A stretch of DNA of 6,747 bases from an uncultured Bacillaceae bacterium (lineage in GTDB: Bacteria > Bacillota > Bacilli > Bacillales > Amphibacillaceae), in NCBI GenBank assembly GCA_945639745.1, contig CALZEK010000076.1, forward strand, positions 1 to 6,747, given 5' to 3'. A model generated the notes under the pieces. The model had not been told where the DNA came from and ran no database searches. It saw only the letters and a list, made by a program, of their open reading frames with translations. The number at the start of each line of letters is the position of its first letter. Within the stretch, counting starts at the first letter, position 1. Made by a program: the position numbers and the translations under genes. Shown piece by piece: positions 5,877 to 6,747 of the stretch.

Positions 5877-6383
5877 ATGAGTGAAGAAAAGAAAAAGAAA
5901 CAAGCATTTACAATTGTTGCAGATGATTCGACATCTGGTCATGGTGGATACGGCGCAGGTTCGATATCATTAGAAAACATGTCTTCGATTATTGTTGACC
6001 CCGAAGAAGATAAAGCATATGTCGATATGGATGCGATGCATGCTCGCAGTAATATAGAACGTCGTGTTAAATATTTGTCTAATCGAGATGAAGTTCCAGA
6101 AGGAAGGCTTTATTGGATTGTCTGGGTTACAGTTGAACGTGGTGAAAAAGGCCCTTATTATGCAGGGGTAGGGGCAAGTGAATTACTTGTGGATAAAAAA
6201 AATAAACGAGCATATAAGTCTATGGCAGAACATGTCGGTAACATGGAAAAATCTCTAAAAGGTAAAATTGTAGTAGATCACATGGATGATAAATCAAAAA
6301 CAATTTTAAAAGAATTCTTAAAAACATTTAAAGATGAGATGTGGGATAACTCTACACAAGAATTAAAAGATAAATTGGGCTAA
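5877..6383 (+). CDS. ywhD: YwhD family protein, function unknown
   Basis: A 168-residue hydrophilic cytosolic protein matching the Firmicutes YwhD family in length and motifs. Seen in order: a lysine-rich start, FTIVADDSTSGHGGYGAGSISL (11-32), the acidic strand VDMDAMHARS (49-58) followed by a basic IERRVKYL helix, GRLYWIVWVTVERGEKGPYYAG (76-97), and a C-terminal helical third containing VDHMDDKSKTIL. The paired glycine run and conserved Asp/His residues suggest a compact alpha/beta domain, but I know of no demonstrated activity. The start at 5877 has a strong AGGAGGG (5861-5867) nine bases upstream. It lies 66 bases behind the HD gene, which in Bacillus also has ywhD in the wider neighbourhood. 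A terminator lies 108 bases after the stop. Confidence 0.88.
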   Translation: MSEEKKKKQAFTIVADDSTSGHGGYGAGSISLENMSSIIVDPEEDKAYVDMDAMHARSNIERRVKYLSNRDEVPEGRLYWIVWVTVERGEKGPYYAGVGASELLVDKKNKRAYKSMAEHVGNMEKSLKGKIVVDHMDDKSKTILKEFLKTFKDEMWDNSTQELKDKLG

Positions 6384-6460
6384 AGAGTGAACAAATTATG
6401 ACAAATTTAGAACTTTAAGTGAAAATCTTGTACTTTTAGTAAAGAGTTTGTAAGATAGGT

Positions 6461-6479
6461 ATACATGGGCTACATGTAT
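6461..6479. repeat. Short inverted repeat in the ywhD 3' region
   Basis: ATACATG (6461-6467) and CATGTAT (6473-6479) form a perfect 7-bp stem with a 5-base loop. There is no T-tract after it, so it is not itself a terminator. It lies 12 bases before the terminator stem and could protect the 3' end of the ywhD message or belong to a small transcript. Confidence 0.4.
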
Positions 6480-6491
6480 TGCTAGGACATT

Positions 6492-6538
6492 AAAGAAGCT
6501 GACTTCTATATTATCTAATATAGAAGCTCAGCTTTTTT
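6492..6538 (+). terminator. Rho-independent terminator after ywhD
   Basis: AAGCTGA (6496-6502) pairs with TCAGCTT (6528-6534), and the inner 11-bp arms (6503-6513 and 6516-6526) are perfectly complementary; a single C at 6527 is bulged. The stem ends in a run of six T (6533-6538). It is a strong terminator, unusually far (108 bases) from the ywhD stop. Confidence 0.9.
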
Positions 6539-6564
6539 AATTTCTAATTAATAAACAACTTAGA

Positions 6565-6594
6565 TTGGTAAAAGAAATAGCTTATCGTTATAAT
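6565..6594 (+). promoter_or_regulatory. Promoter of the last, interrupted reading frame
   Basis: TTGGTA (6565-6570), an 18-base spacer and a perfect TATAAT (6589-6594). It lies just after the ywhD terminator and starts transcription near 6600, about 33 bases before the GTG at 6633, so a new transcription unit begins here. Confidence 0.6.
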
Positions 6595-6632
6595 GTCTAA
6601 GTAAAGATAAATAAATGTAAGAGGCGATAAAA

Positions 6633-6722
6633 GTGAGTGTAAATCATAAAAATGTAAAAATTGAACTAAGAACAGTTATTGAAGATGATGGAGAAAAAGA
6701 ATTAATGATTGTAAGCTTGTGA
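6633..6722 (+). pseudogene. Start of a DUF1934 (YwiB-type) gene, interrupted after 29 codons
   Basis: A GTG start with AGAGG (6620-6624) eight bases upstream opens a frame reading VSVNHKNVKIELRTVIEDDG then EKELMIVSL before TGA at 6720-6722. The alternating hydrophobic strand followed by an acidic turn resembles the N-terminus of DUF1934 proteins (roughly 130-150 residues), but so short a match is weak. The promoter and ribosome site argue that this was a real gene. The frame breaks right at AAGCTT (6713-6718), and neither other forward frame continues plausibly in the last 25 bases. It may be a pseudogene, an insertion junction or an artefact of cloning or assembly. Confidence 0.45.
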
Positions 6723-6747
6723 TTTCTAGTTTTACTACTACAATTGA

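Noticed and set aside
1..6747. CRISPR arrays, tRNA or rRNA genes, insertion sequences or phage genes
   Set aside because: No spaced direct repeats, cloverleaf structures, transposase motifs or integrase motifs are visible; all large reading frames are housekeeping or conserved families.

Overview
The window is AT-rich, low-GC Gram-positive (Firmicutes) DNA, and it most resembles a non-aureus member of the Staphylococcaceae. Three things support this: strong AGGAGG-type ribosome binding sites, A/T-ending codons, and a neighbourhood holding homologues of the Bacillus ywdI-ywdK, ywfI(hemQ)-pta-lipL-ywfO and ywhD genes. The proteins are clearly staphylococcal-like but differ at many positions from the S. 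aureus Pta, HemQ and YceI sequences I remember. A Mammaliicoccus- or Macrococcus-like source is therefore my best guess, not a firm call.

Layout. Positions 2-94 are the 3' end of an unidentified gene. A cytoplasmic YceI-type lipocalin-fold protein follows (171-701) and ends at a strong terminator. Next comes a two-gene operon: a small YwdI-like protein (867-1142) and a four-helix DUF423 membrane protein (1163-1534). It converges on hemQ (1611-2360, minus strand) across a bidirectional terminator. hemQ and pta (2539-3513, plus strand) diverge from a 178-bp promoter region. pta converges on lipL (minus strand) across a second bidirectional terminator, whose stem reaches into both stop codons. 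lipL and an HD-domain dNTP triphosphohydrolase-like gene (4512-5810) diverge from about 111 bp in which their candidate -10 boxes overlap. A ywhD homologue (5877-6383) follows, with its own extended -10 and a terminator at 6492-6538. A last promoter leads to a short reading frame from 6633 whose start looks like a DUF1934 (YwiB-type) protein, but it stops after 29 codons next to the window end.

Function. The recognisable genes are core metabolism: acetyl-CoA/acetyl phosphate interconversion (Pta), the last step of the coproporphyrin-dependent haem pathway (HemQ), transfer of octanoyl groups from GcvH to the lipoyl domains of E2 subunits (LipL), and probable dNTP pool control (HD protein). Pta and LipL meet around acetyl-CoA, because LipL activates the pyruvate dehydrogenase that supplies it.

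I see no mobile element, CRISPR array, tRNA or rRNA, and no clear new multi-gene system. The points most worth a second look are a lysine-to-arginine change at a catalytic position of HemQ, the abrupt break of the last gene beside a HindIII site, the absence of mevalonate genes next to lipL, and several compact regulatory arrangements.
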